DNA of 64,000 nt from Aquincola tertiaricarbonis (GTDB lineage: Bacteria > Pseudomonadota > Gammaproteobacteria > Burkholderiales > Burkholderiaceae_C). Positions 44,793 through 53,343 of the stretch are shown here, in pieces. A program made the position numbers and the translations under genes. Under the pieces are notes generated by a model, which ran no database searches, was not told the DNA's origin, and worked only from the letters and a program-made list of their open reading frames with translations. Each line of letters begins with the position of its first letter. The first letter of the stretch is position 1. Where the stretch lies: assembly GCF_023573145.1 (NCBI RefSeq), contig NZ_CP097636.1, forward strand, positions 62,001-126,000, given 5' to 3'.

Positions 44793-46667
44793 ATGAACAG
44801 TCCCGTGATGGGCGGCCTGCGCCTGAATGTACCCAGCTGGGTCAAACACGACCGCCTGGTCAGCTGGGTGGCGGACATCGCCGCCCTGACCCAGGCCGCC
44901 GATGTGGTTTGGTGCGACGGCTCTCAGGAAGAGTATGACCGCCTGTGCGCGCAGCTCGTGGCCGCCGGCACCTTCCGCAAGCTGAACCCCGAGCTGCGCC
45001 CCAACAGCTACCTGGCCTGGAGCGACCCGGGCGACGTGGCCCGCGTGGAAGACCGCACCTTCATCTGCAGCCAGAAGAAGGAAGACGCCGGCCCCACCAA
45101 CAACTGGACCGACCCGGCCGAGATGCGCGCGCTGCTGCAAACCGGCGACCAGGCGCTGTTCAAGGGCGCGATGAAGGGCCGCACGCTATACGTGGTGCCG
45201 TTCTCGATGGGCCCGCTGGGCTCGCCCATCGCCCACATCGGCGTCGAGCTGAGCGACAGCCCTTACGTGGCCGTGAACATGCGCCTGATGACCCGCATGG
45301 GCCGCGCGGTGCTGGACGTGCTGGGCACCGACGGCGAGTACGTGCCCTGCGTGCACACCGTGGGCGCGCCGCTGGAGCCGGGGCAGAAGGATGTGTCCTG
45401 GCCCTGCAACGCCACCAAGTACATCGTCCACTACCCCGAGACGCGCGAGATCTGGAGCTACGGCTCGGGCTACGGCGGCAATGCGCTGCTGGGCAAGAAG
45501 TGCTTCGCGCTGCGCATCGCCAGCACCATGGGCCGTGACGAAGGCTGGCTGGCCGAGCACATGCTGGTGCTGGGTGTCACCAACCCGCAAGGCGTCAAGC
45601 GCCATGTGGCGGCTGCCTTCCCCAGCGCCTGCGGCAAGACCAACTTCGCGATGCTGATTCCGCCGGCCGGGTTCGAAGGCTGGAAGGTCACCACCATCGG
45701 CGACGACATCGCCTGGATCAAGCCGGGTGCCGACGGCCGCCTGTACGCCATCAACCCCGAAGCCGGTTACTTCGGCGTGGCACCGGGCACCAACGACCTG
45801 ACCAACCCGAACTGCATGGCCTCGCTGAAGCGCGACGTCATCTTCACCAACGTGGCGCTGACCGACGACGGTGACGTGTGGTGGGAAGGCATGACCGACA
45901 CGCCGCCCGCGCACCTGACCGACTGGCAGGGCAAGGACTGGACGCCGGAGACCGCCAAGCAGGCCGACGGCAAGCTGCGCCCGGCCGCCCACCCCAACGC
46001 CCGCTTCACCGTGGCCGCCACCAACAACCCGGTGCTGGACCCCGAGTGGGACAACCCGGCCGGCGTGGCGATCGACGCCTTCATCTTCGGTGGCCGCCGC
46101 TCCACCACCGTGCCGCTGGTCACCGAGGCCCGCAACTGGGTCGACGGCGTGTACATGGCCGCCACCATGGGCTCGGAAACCACCGCCGCCGCCGCCGGCC
46201 AGCAGGGCGTGGTGCGCCGCGACCCGTTCGCGATGCTGCCGTTCATGGGCTACAACATGAGCGACTACTTCCGCCACTGGCTGGACCTGGGCGCCAAGCT
46301 GCAGGGCTCGGGCGCCAAGCTCCCGGGCATCTTCTGCGTCAACTGGTTCCGCAAGGGCGCCGACGGCAAGTTCGTCTGGCCCGGCTACGGCGAGAACATG
46401 CGCGTGCTGAAGTGGATCCTGGAGCGCGTGGACGGCCAGGCCCAGGGCGAAGAGCATGTGTTCGGCATCAGCCCGCGCTATGAAGACCTGAGCTGGAACG
46501 GCCTGGCCTTCTCGCAGGCGCAGTTCCAGAGCGTGATCGGCATCGACGCCACCGCCTGGCAGCAGGAACTGGCGCTGCACACCGAGCTGTTCGACAAACT
46601 GGCCTACCACCTGCCTGCCGAGCTGACCGAGACCAAGCAGCGCCTGGAAAAGCGCCTGGCCGCCTGA
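44793..46667 (+). CDS. pckG: Phosphoenolpyruvate carboxykinase (GTP)
   Basis: Gluconeogenic enzyme converting oxaloacetate and GTP to phosphoenolpyruvate, GDP and CO2. 624 aa, the GTP type. It has [16 protein letters not shown] (P-loop with the reactive cysteine, about residues 275-290), [48 protein letters not shown] and [23 protein letters not shown], all typical. ATG 44,793 is chosen with the GGAG site before it; the frame is open upstream but that part is not conserved. The stop directly abuts the stop of the next, convergent gene. Confidence 0.96.
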   Translation: MNSPVMGGLRLNVPSWVKHDRLVSWVADIAALTQAADVVWCDGSQEEYDRLCAQLVAAGTFRKLNPELRPNSYLAWSDPGDVARVEDRTFICSQKKEDAGPTNNWTDPAEMRALLQTGDQALFKGAMKGRTLYVVPFSMGPLGSPIAHIGVELSDSPYVAVNMRLMTRMGRAVLDVLGTDGEYVPCVHTVGAPLEPGQKDVSWPCNATKYIVHYPETREIWSYGSGYGGNALLGKKCFALRIASTMGRDEGWLAEHMLVLGVTNPQGVKRHVAAAFPSACGKTNFAMLIPPAGFEGWKVTTIGDDIAWIKPGADGRLYAINPEAGYFGVAPGTNDLTNPNCMASLKRDVIFTNVALTDDGDVWWEGMTDTPPAHLTDWQGKDWTPETAKQADGKLRPAAHPNARFTVAATNNPVLDPEWDNPAGVAIDAFIFGGRRSTTVPLVTEARNWVDGVYMAATMGSETTAAAAGQQGVVRRDPFAMLPFMGYNMSDYFRHWLDLGAKLQGSGAKLPGIFCVNWFRKGADGKFVWPGYGENMRVLKWILERVDGQAQGEEHVFGISPRYEDLSWNGLAFSQAQFQSVIGIDATAWQQELALHTELFDKLAYHLPAELTETKQRLEKRLAA

Positions 46668-47210
46668 TCAGGCCGGTGCTGCGTCCGCGGCCGCTGCCGG
46701 CCGCGGATGGGTGACGAAGCCGAAGCGCGCCGGCATCTGCGCGTGGGGCAGCTCGTTCAAGGTCCACGCGCCGCTGTCCACCAGCGTGGCGGCGGCTTCC
46801 ACGTCCAGGCTGTGCAGCAGGCCGAAGCCGAGGTCGGTGTCCAGAAACAGCCGCCCCGCGTCGTCCAGCCAGGCGCTGGCCAGGGTGGCCGGTGTGCCGG
46901 TGTGGCTCAGCAGCCGGCCATCGGGTTGCAGCCGCCACACCCAGGGCGCCGCCTCCAGCGCAACGTACACCCGCTGCGGCCCGTTCTGGAAGAACCAGCA
47001 GCCCTGCCCGTCGTGCTCGTAGTTGCGGCCGATGAAGGCCAGCAGCTTCTCATGCTCGAGCCGGCTGCCCTTGACCTGGGGAAAGGGCCCGGCCGCCTGC
47101 GTCGCGTCGTCGCGCAGGTACCAGTGGCCGCGGGCATCCAGGCCCAGCCAGCCATACACGTGCGGCACGTTGGGCCACTTCTTGATTGCTTGCCTGACGA
47201 TGTCATCCAT
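46668..47210 (-). CDS. Conserved hypothetical protein (Burkholderiales family)
   Basis: Protein of 180 aa beginning MDDIVRQAIKKWPNVPHVYGWLGLDARGHWYLRDD, with HDGQGCWFFQNGPQRVYVALEAAPWVWRL in the middle. I recognise this as a family of unknown function in Burkholderiales, commonly next to a YheT-like hydrolase, as here (14-base gap). No signal peptide, no membrane helix; many tryptophans and glycines. No catalytic motif stands out. The start ATG 47,210 follows family convention; the frame is open further upstream. Role unknown. Confidence 0.75.
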   Translation of the reverse strand: MDDIVRQAIKKWPNVPHVYGWLGLDARGHWYLRDDATQAAGPFPQVKGSRLEHEKLLAFIGRNYEHDGQGCWFFQNGPQRVYVALEAAPWVWRLQPDGRLLSHTGTPATLASAWLDDAGRLFLDTDLGFGLLHSLDVEAAATLVDSGAWTLNELPHAQMPARFGFVTHPRPAAAADAAPA

Positions 47211-47224
47211 CGCCCGATGCTGCC

Positions 47225-48196
47225 TCAGCCGTGCTGGCGCAGCCAGTCCAGCACCGCTTGCGGCAGGGTCATCACATGGCTGCGCAGGCCACCCCCGCCC
47301 GGAAAGCCCACATGGCCGCCATGCGGCGGCTGCCACAGCGTGACGTGCCGGCCCACCTGGTGCGGGCGCGGCAGGCTGGCCGCCGGCACGAAGGGGTCGT
47401 TCAAGGCATTGACCACCAGCGCCGGCACCCGGATGCGCGCCAGGTGCGGCTTGGCCGAGGCGCGCCGCCAGTAGTCCTCCACGCCCTTGAAGCCGTGCAG
47501 CGGCGCGGTGAACACGTCGTCGAAGGTGTACAGGTCGGTGGCCGCCACCAGCCGCTGCTCGTCGAACAGGCCCGGGTGCTGGGCCAGCTTGGCCAGCGCC
47601 TTGGGCTTCATCGTCTGCAGGAACATGCGGGTGTAGACCAGCTTGTTGAAGCCGCGGCCGATGGCATGGCCGCCCGCCGCCAGGTCCAGCGGCGCCGACA
47701 CCGCCGCGATCGCCCGCACGGTGCGGGCGGCGCTGTCGCCGGCTTCTTCGGCCCAGCGCAGCAGCGCATTGCCGCCCAGCGACACGCCGGCCGCGAACAC
47801 CGGCGCGCCGGCCCGCTCGCGCAGGCGCTGCAGCATCCAGCCCACCTCTTCATGATCGCCGGAGTGGTAGGCGCGCGGCGCCAGGTTGATTTCGCCCGAG
47901 CAACCGCGGAAATGCGGCACCGCATAGGACAGCCCGGCCAGCCGGGCCACGTGCGCAAAGGCCTCGGCATAGTGGCTGCGCGAAGTGCCTTCCAGGCCGT
48001 GGAACAGCACCAGCCAGCCGGCACCTGGCTGCGCATGCAGTTGGAAGTCGACGTCGATGAAGTCGCCGTCCGGCGTGGTCCAGCGCTCGCGGGTGTATTG
48101 CGGGGCCGGGCCTTCGTAGCGCCTGCCCCACAGGGCCGGCAGGATGGTTTGTGCATTGCCGCCCACCAGCCAGCGGGGCGCGCGGTAATCGTGCAT
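47225..48196 (-). CDS. YheT-like alpha/beta hydrolase
   Basis: Alpha/beta hydrolase of the YheT/ABHD1-3 family, 323 aa. It begins MHDYRAPRWLVGGNAQTILPALW, with the diagnostic NAQTI motif, then LVLFHGLEGTSRSHYAEAF, FRGCSGEINLAPRAYHSGDHEEV, and the nucleophile elbow AAGVSLGGNALLRW with serine. The C-terminal histidine is in QPPHGGHVGFPGG. ATG 48,196 is chosen because YheT homologues start there; the frame stays open upstream but reads antisense to the next gene. Esterase or lipid-related activity is expected; substrate unknown. Confidence 0.9.
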   Translation of the reverse strand: MHDYRAPRWLVGGNAQTILPALWGRRYEGPAPQYTRERWTTPDGDFIDVDFQLHAQPGAGWLVLFHGLEGTSRSHYAEAFAHVARLAGLSYAVPHFRGCSGEINLAPRAYHSGDHEEVGWMLQRLRERAGAPVFAAGVSLGGNALLRWAEEAGDSAARTVRAIAAVSAPLDLAAGGHAIGRGFNKLVYTRMFLQTMKPKALAKLAQHPGLFDEQRLVAATDLYTFDDVFTAPLHGFKGVEDYWRRASAKPHLARIRVPALVVNALNDPFVPAASLPRPHQVGRHVTLWQPPHGGHVGFPGGGGLRSHVMTLPQAVLDWLRQHG

Positions 48197-48234
48197 CGTC
48201 GTCGGTCGTCGCCCCGGCTCTGGCCGGTAGCGTG

Positions 48235-48681
48235 TCAGTGCAGGGTGGTGGGACCGTCGTGCGGTTCGGGCACGTCGTGCGGCAGGCCGGCGGTGGCATG
48301 GTGCGCCGCCAGCCGCCAGCCCAGCGCGGTCTTCAGGTACACGTTGGTGGCCAGCACCCAGGCGGTCTGGTTGCCTTCGGCGGTGTTGGCGTCGATGCGT
48401 TCCAGCACGCTGTGCACCGCGCAGCCGGGCGCTTCCAGCCTTCGCACGCGGGCCGGCTGCACCGGCAGCACGCCGTTGGCGAAGATGGCCTCGAACGAGG
48501 CGCGGATGGCCGCCGCGCCCATCACCCGCAGGCCGCCGGGGTGCACGCAGACGATCTCGTCGTCGTCGCTCCACAGCGCCATCAGGCGGTCGATGTCGCC
48601 CTGCTGCAGGGCTTCGTAGAACTGGGCCTCGGTGTCTTCGGCCGTGGCCAGCAGCACCGACGCCGGGGCCTTGGGCTTCAC
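48235..48681 (-). CDS. NTF2-like (SnoaL-type) protein
   Basis: Small protein of 148 aa with the NTF2/SnoaL cone fold: TEAQFYEALQQGDIDRLMALWSDDDEIVCVHPGG near the N-terminus and WVLATNVYLKTALGWRLAAHHA near the end. This fold serves ketosteroid-isomerase-like enzymes and binding proteins. The start is GTG 48,681, overlapping the purU stop by 4 bases, which explains the tight coupling; extension upstream would read into purU antisense. No function can be assigned beyond fold. Confidence 0.8.
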   Translation of the reverse strand: MKPKAPASVLLATAEDTEAQFYEALQQGDIDRLMALWSDDDEIVCVHPGGLRVMGAAAIRASFEAIFANGVLPVQPARVRRLEAPGCAVHSVLERIDANTAEGNQTAWVLATNVYLKTALGWRLAAHHATAGLPHDVPEPHDGPTTLH

Positions 48682-49562
48682 CGGAACACCACGGTCTTGT
48701 GGCCGTTGGTCAGCACCCGGTGCTCCACGTGCCAGCGCACCGCGCGGGCCAGCACCACGCACTCCACGTCGCGGCCCACGGCGGTCAGGTCTTCGGCGGA
48801 CAGCGAGTGGTCCACCCGCTCCACGTCCTGCTCGATGATGGGGCCTTCGTCCAGGTCGGCCGTCACGTAGTGGGCGGTGGCGCCGATCAGCTTGACGCCG
48901 CGCGCATGCGCCTGGAAGTAGGGCTTGGCGCCCTTGAAGCTGGGCAGGAAGCTGTGGTGGATGTTGATGGCGCGGCCGGCCAGCACGCCGCAGAACTCAG
49001 GGCTGAGGATCTGCATGTAGCGCGCCAGCACCACCAGGTCGATGCGCTCGCGCTCGATCAGCGCCTCCACCTGCTGCTCCTGCTCGCGCTTGGCGGCGGC
49101 GCTGCTGCCGGTGGGCAGCGGCAGGTGGTGGAAGGGGATGCCGTAGCTGGCGGCCAGCTCGGCGAAATCGGGGTGGTTGGAGACGATGGCCGGGATGTCG
49201 ACTTCCAGCAGGCCGCTCTTCCAGCGGAACAGCAGGTCGTTCAGGCAATGGCCCTGCTTGCTCACCATCAGCAGCACGCGGGAGCGCTGGCCGAGGGCAT
49301 GCAGCTTTGCATCCATTTCGAACTGGCCACGTACATGCTGTATCAGCCTGTCCAGCGTGGCCACGTCGGCCAGGTGCGGCGGCGCCTCGAAGTGCACCCG
49401 CATGAAGAACAGGCCCGTGGCGTCTTCGCCGGTCAGGTCGCCGAATTGCTGCGAGTCGATGATGTTGCAGCCGGCCTGGTAAAGCAGGCCCGACACCGCA
49501 TGGACAATGCCCTTGGTGTCGCGGCAGGAGAGGGTGAGAACGAACTGGTCTTGGCGCGGCAT
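48678..49562 (-). CDS. purU: Formyltetrahydrofolate deformylase
   Basis: PurU hydrolyses 10-formyl-tetrahydrofolate to formate and THF, balancing one-carbon pools. 294 aa: N-terminal ACT domain (LTLSCRDTKGIVHAVSGLLYQAGCNIIDSQQFGD) and C-terminal formyltransferase-like domain with YMQILSPEFC, NIHHSFLPSFKGAKPYFQAHARGVKLIGATAHYVTADLDEGPII, including the conserved Asn-His and Asp of the active site. Full length. The following NTF2-like gene starts within its stop codon. Confidence 0.95.
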   Translation of the reverse strand: MPRQDQFVLTLSCRDTKGIVHAVSGLLYQAGCNIIDSQQFGDLTGEDATGLFFMRVHFEAPPHLADVATLDRLIQHVRGQFEMDAKLHALGQRSRVLLMVSKQGHCLNDLLFRWKSGLLEVDIPAIVSNHPDFAELAASYGIPFHHLPLPTGSSAAAKREQEQQVEALIERERIDLVVLARYMQILSPEFCGVLAGRAINIHHSFLPSFKGAKPYFQAHARGVKLIGATAHYVTADLDEGPIIEQDVERVDHSLSAEDLTAVGRDVECVVLARAVRWHVEHRVLTNGHKTVVFR

Positions 49563-49588
49563 GATGCTGCAGATTGTAGGAGTCAGGT

Positions 49589-50233
49589 GTGTCCAAAACG
49601 GCCCAGCAGGACTGGAGCGAGCGCAGCCAAGAGCTGGCGCAGTTGTTGTCGCGCACCGGTCTGGGTGATCGGCAGGCCTTTGCCCGGCTGTACCAGCTCA
49701 GCAGCGCGCATCTGTTCGGCGTCATCCTGCGCATCCAGCGTGAGCGCGCGCTGGCCGAGGAGCTGCTGCAGGAGGTGTACGTCAACGTCTGGCGTGCGGC
49801 CTCGGGCTTCGACGCCGCGCAGAGCCAGCCGCTGACCTGGCTCACCAGCATCGCCCGTCACCGCGCCATCGACAGCCTGCGCCGCGCGCAGGTGCAGGTG
49901 GTGGTGGCGCGGCCCCGCGGGCCGGCCGATGACGACGACGACCGCCCCGACGCCGCCGAGGCGCTGCCCGACGACGCCCCCGGCCCGGCCGAGCTGCTGG
50001 GCCGCGCCAGCGAGGCGCGCCAGCTCTCGGCCTGCATGGAGCACCTCAGCCCCTCGCAGCGGCAGAGCGTGGCCCTGGCCTTCTTCGATGGCCTGAGCCA
50101 TGCCGAAGTGGCCGAGCACCTGGCCCAGCCGCTGGGCACCGTCAAGTCGTGGGTGCGCCGCGCGCTGGCCACCTTGAAGCATTGCCTCGAACGCGCGGTG
50201 CAACGCGACGCGCGCGGCGCCGAACAAGCCTGA
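49589..50233 (+). CDS. ECF-type RNA polymerase sigma factor
   Basis: Extracytoplasmic-function sigma factor, 214 aa. Region 2 runs QAFARLYQLSSAHLFGVILRIQRERALAEELLQEVYVNVWRAASGFD, with WLTSIARHRAIDSLRR after it; region 4 is LSPSQRQSVALAFFDGLSHAEVAEHLAQPLGTVKSWVRRALATL. The GTG start at 49,589 is preceded by TAGGAG. The linker between regions holds an acidic stretch (DDDDDRPDAAEALPDDAPG). The next gene, four bases later, is its likely anti-sigma factor. Its regulon is not known; related pairs answer to oxidative or singlet-oxygen stress. Confidence 0.92.
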   Translation: MSKTAQQDWSERSQELAQLLSRTGLGDRQAFARLYQLSSAHLFGVILRIQRERALAEELLQEVYVNVWRAASGFDAAQSQPLTWLTSIARHRAIDSLRRAQVQVVVARPRGPADDDDDRPDAAEALPDDAPGPAELLGRASEARQLSACMEHLSPSQRQSVALAFFDGLSHAEVAEHLAQPLGTVKSWVRRALATLKHCLERAVQRDARGAEQA

Positions 50234-50237
50234 CGCC

Positions 50238-50951
50238 ATGGACTACGGCAAATCCGAACGCGCCGACGCCCTGGGCGCCCAGTACGTGGCCGGCACCTTG
50301 CGCGGCGCCGCCCGCCGCCGCTTCGAGGCGCTGCTGCCCAGCCACCCTGCGCTGCGCGCCGCGGTGCAGGCCTGGAGCGAACGCCTGATGCCGCTGACCG
50401 CGGCGGTGGAACCCCAGCAGCCGCCGCCTTCGGTGTGGCAGGCGATCGAGCGCCGGCTGTTCGGCCAGGCGGCGCCGGCGCAGGCAGCCGTGCCGCTGCC
50501 CTGGTGGCGCCGGCTGGCGCCATGGCGCGCCCTCAGCGCGGCCGGAGCCCTGGCCACGCTGGTGCTGGCGGTGATGCTCACCCAACCGCCGCCGGCCCAG
50601 CCACCGGTGCTGGTGGTGCTGCAGGGCACTGGCGGGGCCACGCAGGGTGTCAACACCTTCGTGGCCAGCGTCAGCGGCGATGGCCGCTCGCTGGTGACGC
50701 GGGCGCTGCTGCCGGTGGACCTGCAGGCCGATCGGGTGCTGGAGCTGTGGTCGGTACCGCCCGAGGGCGCGCCCCGGTCGCTGGGCCTCATCCGCGCCGA
50801 CGGCTCCACCGTGGTGCCGCGCGAGCGGCTGCCCAAGGGCCTGCTGAAGGGCGACACCGCGGCGCTGGCCGTCAGCCTGGAGCCGCCGGGCGGCTCACCC
50901 ACCGGCACACCGACCGGGCCGGTGCTGTACGCGGGCAAGCTGCAGCTCTGA
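50238..50951 (+). CDS. RskA-like anti-sigma factor
   Basis: Membrane anti-sigma factor, 237 aa. The N-terminal 75 residues (ERADALGAQYVAGTLRGAARRRFEALL, then WSERLMPLTAAVEPQQPPPSVWQAIERRLFG) form the sigma-binding part; a single membrane helix (WRALSAAGALATLVLAVMLT, near residue 100) is followed by a periplasmic RskA domain (VNTFVASVSGDGRSLVTRALLPVDLQADRVLELWSVPPEGAPRSLGLI). No HxxxCxxC zinc motif is seen, so it is not the zinc-binding type. It starts 4 bases after the sigma gene. Likely releases the sigma factor on an envelope signal. Confidence 0.9.
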   Translation: MDYGKSERADALGAQYVAGTLRGAARRRFEALLPSHPALRAAVQAWSERLMPLTAAVEPQQPPPSVWQAIERRLFGQAAPAQAAVPLPWWRRLAPWRALSAAGALATLVLAVMLTQPPPAQPPVLVVLQGTGGATQGVNTFVASVSGDGRSLVTRALLPVDLQADRVLELWSVPPEGAPRSLGLIRADGSTVVPRERLPKGLLKGDTAALAVSLEPPGGSPTGTPTGPVLYAGKLQL

Positions 50952-50958
50952 TCATGAA

Positions 50959-50983
50959 AAAGGCCGCCCCGTGGGCGGCCTTT
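50959..50983. terminator. Bidirectional rho-independent terminator
   Basis: Perfect inverted repeat AAAGGCCGCCC / GGGCGGCCTTT (11 base pairs, 3-base loop CGT) flanked by A and T bases. It sits between the anti-sigma gene (+) and the zinc-finger gene (-), so it can end transcription from both sides. Confidence 0.85.
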
Positions 50984-50999
50984 AGCAGGGGTTCGGGGC

Positions 51000-51218
51000 T
51001 CAGTGCCCGTGCAGCACGGTCCCGGGCGCCAGCTTGTAGACGGTGCCGCAGTACGGGCACTTGCCTTCGCCGGTGGAGGCCACGTCGATGAACACGCGCG
51101 GGTGGCCGCTCCACAGCTTCATCTTGGGGTTGGGGCAGAACACCACGCCATGACCCTTCAGGTCCTGCGCGGTGACTTCGACGGCTGCGGGGGCGGCAGC
51201 GGCAGCGCTTTGGCTCAC
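51000..51218 (-). CDS. Zinc-finger (CHCC-type) protein
   Basis: Small protein of 72 aa with a zinc-binding set of the zf-CHCC/NDUFS6-like family: VVFCPNPKMKLWSGHPRVFIDV, then GEGKCPYCGTVYKL. The Cys-His-Cys-Cys ligands are C28, H39, C54 and C57. Genes of this type often follow ilvE in betaproteobacteria, as here (27-base gap on the minus strand). Cytosolic, function unknown, perhaps linked to iron-sulfur or metal handling by analogy. The Ala-rich N-terminus is variable. Confidence 0.88.
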   Translation of the reverse strand: MSQSAAAAAPAAVEVTAQDLKGHGVVFCPNPKMKLWSGHPRVFIDVASTGEGKCPYCGTVYKLAPGTVLHGH

Positions 51219-51245
51219 GGTTCTCTCCTGATCAGGCGGTGAGGG

Positions 51246-52172
51246 TCAGACCTTGGTCAGCCACTCGGCGTACTTCGGGTTGCGGCCGTTGACGATGTCG
51301 AAGAACGCGGCCTGGATCTTTTCGGTGATCGGGCCACGGCTGCCGATGCCGATCTCGATGCGGTCGAGTTCGCGGATCGGCGTCACTTCCGCGGCGGTGC
51401 CGGTGAAGAAGGCTTCGTCGGCGATGTAGACCTCGTCGCGGGTGATGCGCTTTTCCACCAGCTTCAGGCCCAGGTCCTGGCAGATGGCGAAGATGGTGTT
51501 GCGGGTGATGCCGTTGAGCGCGCCGGCCGACAGGTCGGGCGTGTACACCACGCCGTTCTTGATCACGAAGATGTTCTCGCCCGCGCCTTCGCTGACGAAG
51601 CCGGCCGCGTCCAGCAGCAGCGCCTCGTCGTAGCCGTCGTCCGTGGCTTCCATGTTGGCCAGGATCGAGTTGCTGTAGTTGCTCACCGCCTTGGCCTGCG
51701 TCATCGTGATGTTGACGTGGTGGCGGGTGTAGCTGCTGGTCTTGACGCGGATGCCGCGCTTCAGGCCTTCTTCGCCCAGGTAGGCGCCCCAGGGCCAAGC
51801 TGCCACCATCAGGTGGATGGTGTTGCCCTTGGGGCTGACGCCCAGCTTCTCGGAGCCGATCCAGGTCAGCGGGCGCAGGTAGCAGCTTTCCAGCTTGTTG
51901 ACGCGCACCACCTCCAGCTGGGCTTCGCACACCTGCTCGAAGCTGAAGGGGATCTTCATGCGCAGGATCTTGGCGCTGTTGAACAGCCGCTCGGTGTGCT
52001 CACGCAGGCGGAAGATGGCCGTGCCCTGGGCGGTGTTGTAGGCGCGCACCCCTTCGAAGGCGCCGCAGCCGTAGTGCAGCGTGTGGGACAGCACATGGAT
52101 CTTGGCGTCGCGCCAGTCGACGAGTTCACCGTCGATCCAGATCTTGCCGTCGCGATCGTGCATGGAGGACAT
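51246..52172 (-). CDS. ilvE: Branched-chain amino acid aminotransferase
   Basis: Class IV PLP aminotransferase acting on Leu, Ile and Val with 2-oxoglutarate. 308 aa: MSSMHDRDGKIWIDGELVDWRDAKIHVLSHTLHYGCGAFEGVRAY, then the PLP lysine in SSYTRHHVNITMTQAKAVSNYSNS, and GAGENIFVIKNGVVYTPDL and ALNGITRNTIFAICQ. ATG 52,172 is chosen with the AAAGGTG site before it. A TAAAAT hexamer (complement of 52,222-52,227) and a small GC hairpin (52,195-52,211) lie in the leader. Confidence 0.95.
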   Translation of the reverse strand: MSSMHDRDGKIWIDGELVDWRDAKIHVLSHTLHYGCGAFEGVRAYNTAQGTAIFRLREHTERLFNSAKILRMKIPFSFEQVCEAQLEVVRVNKLESCYLRPLTWIGSEKLGVSPKGNTIHLMVAAWPWGAYLGEEGLKRGIRVKTSSYTRHHVNITMTQAKAVSNYSNSILANMEATDDGYDEALLLDAAGFVSEGAGENIFVIKNGVVYTPDLSAGALNGITRNTIFAICQDLGLKLVEKRITRDEVYIADEAFFTGTAAEVTPIRELDRIEIGIGSRGPITEKIQAAFFDIVNGRNPKYAEWLTKV

Positions 52173-52301
52173 GGGGCACCTTTTAGTCGAGGACGCGGCG
52201 CCTGACGCCGCAAAGCCGATGATTTTAGTAGCGACTGCCGGTGCGCCACGCGCTTGCGGGGGTGGTCGCCGCCACCCCCGGGCAATCACCGTCGCGATAA
52301 A

Positions 52302-52313
52302 ACGAACGTTCGT
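52302..52313. promoter_or_regulatory. Perfect 12-base palindrome, TetR-box-like
   Basis: ACGAACGTTCGT is a perfect palindrome about 70 bases before the lipase start and 130 bases before the ilvE start, in the divergent region. Sequences of this shape are common operators for TetR-family repressors. No TetR gene is in the window. The assignment as an operator is inference. Confidence 0.5.
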
Positions 52314-52329
52314 GCGGAAATGAGGGGGT

Positions 52330-52359
52330 CCCGGGGCAGTGCTGGGCCCGGGGCTTTTT
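52330..52359 (+). terminator. Hairpin with T run in the lipase leader
   Basis: A GC-rich stem (CCCGGGGCAG paired with CTGGGCCCGGGG, small bulge) is followed by five T bases (52,355-52,359), ending 22 bases before the lipase ATG. In form it is an intrinsic terminator reading in the lipase direction, though no + strand gene lies upstream. It could act as an attenuator or simply shield the lipase gene from stray transcripts. Confidence 0.5.
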
Positions 52360-52381
52360 GCCATGCAACGGAAGCCTTCCC

Positions 52382-53341
52382 ATGCCCCTGACCCTCGCCA
52401 CCGCACGCACCTCCTGGCGCCGCGCCGCCACCACGCTGGCTCTGGCAGCCGCCGCCATGCTGGCTGCGCCCGCCACCCGGGCCGCTGACACCTACACCCA
52501 GACCCGCTACCCCGTCGTGCTGGTGCACGGCATGCTGGGCTTCGATGCCATCGGGCCGGTCAACTACTTCTACGGCGTGCCCTCGGCGCTGCGGGCGGGG
52601 GGTGCGACGGTCTACACGCCTTCGGTGTCCGCGCTCAACACCTCGGAACTGCGCGGCGAGCAGCTGCTGGCCCAGCTGCGCCAGCTGAAGGCCGCCTACG
52701 GCCACACCCGCTTCAACCTCATCGGCCACAGCCATGGCGGCCCCACCGTGCGCTACGTGGCTGCGGTGGCGCCGGAACTGGTGGCTTCCGTCACCACCGT
52801 GGGTGCGCCGCATGCGGGCTCCAAGGTGGCCGACGGCATCGAGGCGGGGGCTGGGGCCACCGGCACCACCAGCCTCATCGCCAGCATCGTCAATGCACAA
52901 GGGGTGCTGATCTCGTGGCTGTCGGGCGAGCCGCAGCTGCCCCAGCAGTCGCTGGGCTCGCTGGCGTCGCTCAACACCCGGAGCGCGGCTGCCTTCAACG
53001 CCCGCTTTCCGCAGGGCGCACCCACCAGCGATTGCGGCCAGGGGCCGGCGCAGGTGAACGGCGTGCGCTACTACTCGGTCAGCGGCACCGGCGTGGTCAC
53101 GCAGCCGCTGGACCCATCCGACGCCTTTCTGGCGCTCACCTCCACCTTCTTCGGCCGCGAAGCCAACGACGGGCTGGTGAGCCGCTGCAGCAGCCATTGG
53201 GGCACGGTGCTGCGCGACGACTACCCCTGGAACCACCTGGACGAAGTGAACCAGGCGTTCGGCCTGCGGGGCCTGTTCACGCCTGATCCGGTGGCCTTCT
53301 ACCGCAGCCAGGCCAACCGGCTGAAGCAGCTGGGGCTGTGA
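52382..53341 (+). CDS. Secreted triacylglycerol lipase (family I, foldase-dependent)
   Basis: Extracellular true lipase, 319 aa, with signal peptide (likely cleaved after PATRA, residue 34, before ADTYTQT). It has YPVVLVHGMLGFD (oxyanion), nucleophile Ser117 in IGHSHGG, Asp263 in ANDGLVSRC, and His285 in WNHLDEVNQ; Cys218 and Cys269 can form the conserved disulfide. This is the Pseudomonas/Burkholderia LipA type, folded in the periplasm by a dedicated foldase and exported by type II secretion. ATG 52,382 is preferred to an upstream TTG. The foldase gene follows after 2 bases. Confidence 0.94.
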   Translation: MPLTLATARTSWRRAATTLALAAAAMLAAPATRAADTYTQTRYPVVLVHGMLGFDAIGPVNYFYGVPSALRAGGATVYTPSVSALNTSELRGEQLLAQLRQLKAAYGHTRFNLIGHSHGGPTVRYVAAVAPELVASVTTVGAPHAGSKVADGIEAGAGATGTTSLIASIVNAQGVLISWLSGEPQLPQQSLGSLASLNTRSAAAFNARFPQGAPTSDCGQGPAQVNGVRYYSVSGTGVVTQPLDPSDAFLALTSTFFGREANDGLVSRCSSHWGTVLRDDYPWNHLDEVNQAFGLRGLFTPDPVAFYRSQANRLKQLGL

Positions 53342-53343
53342 GC

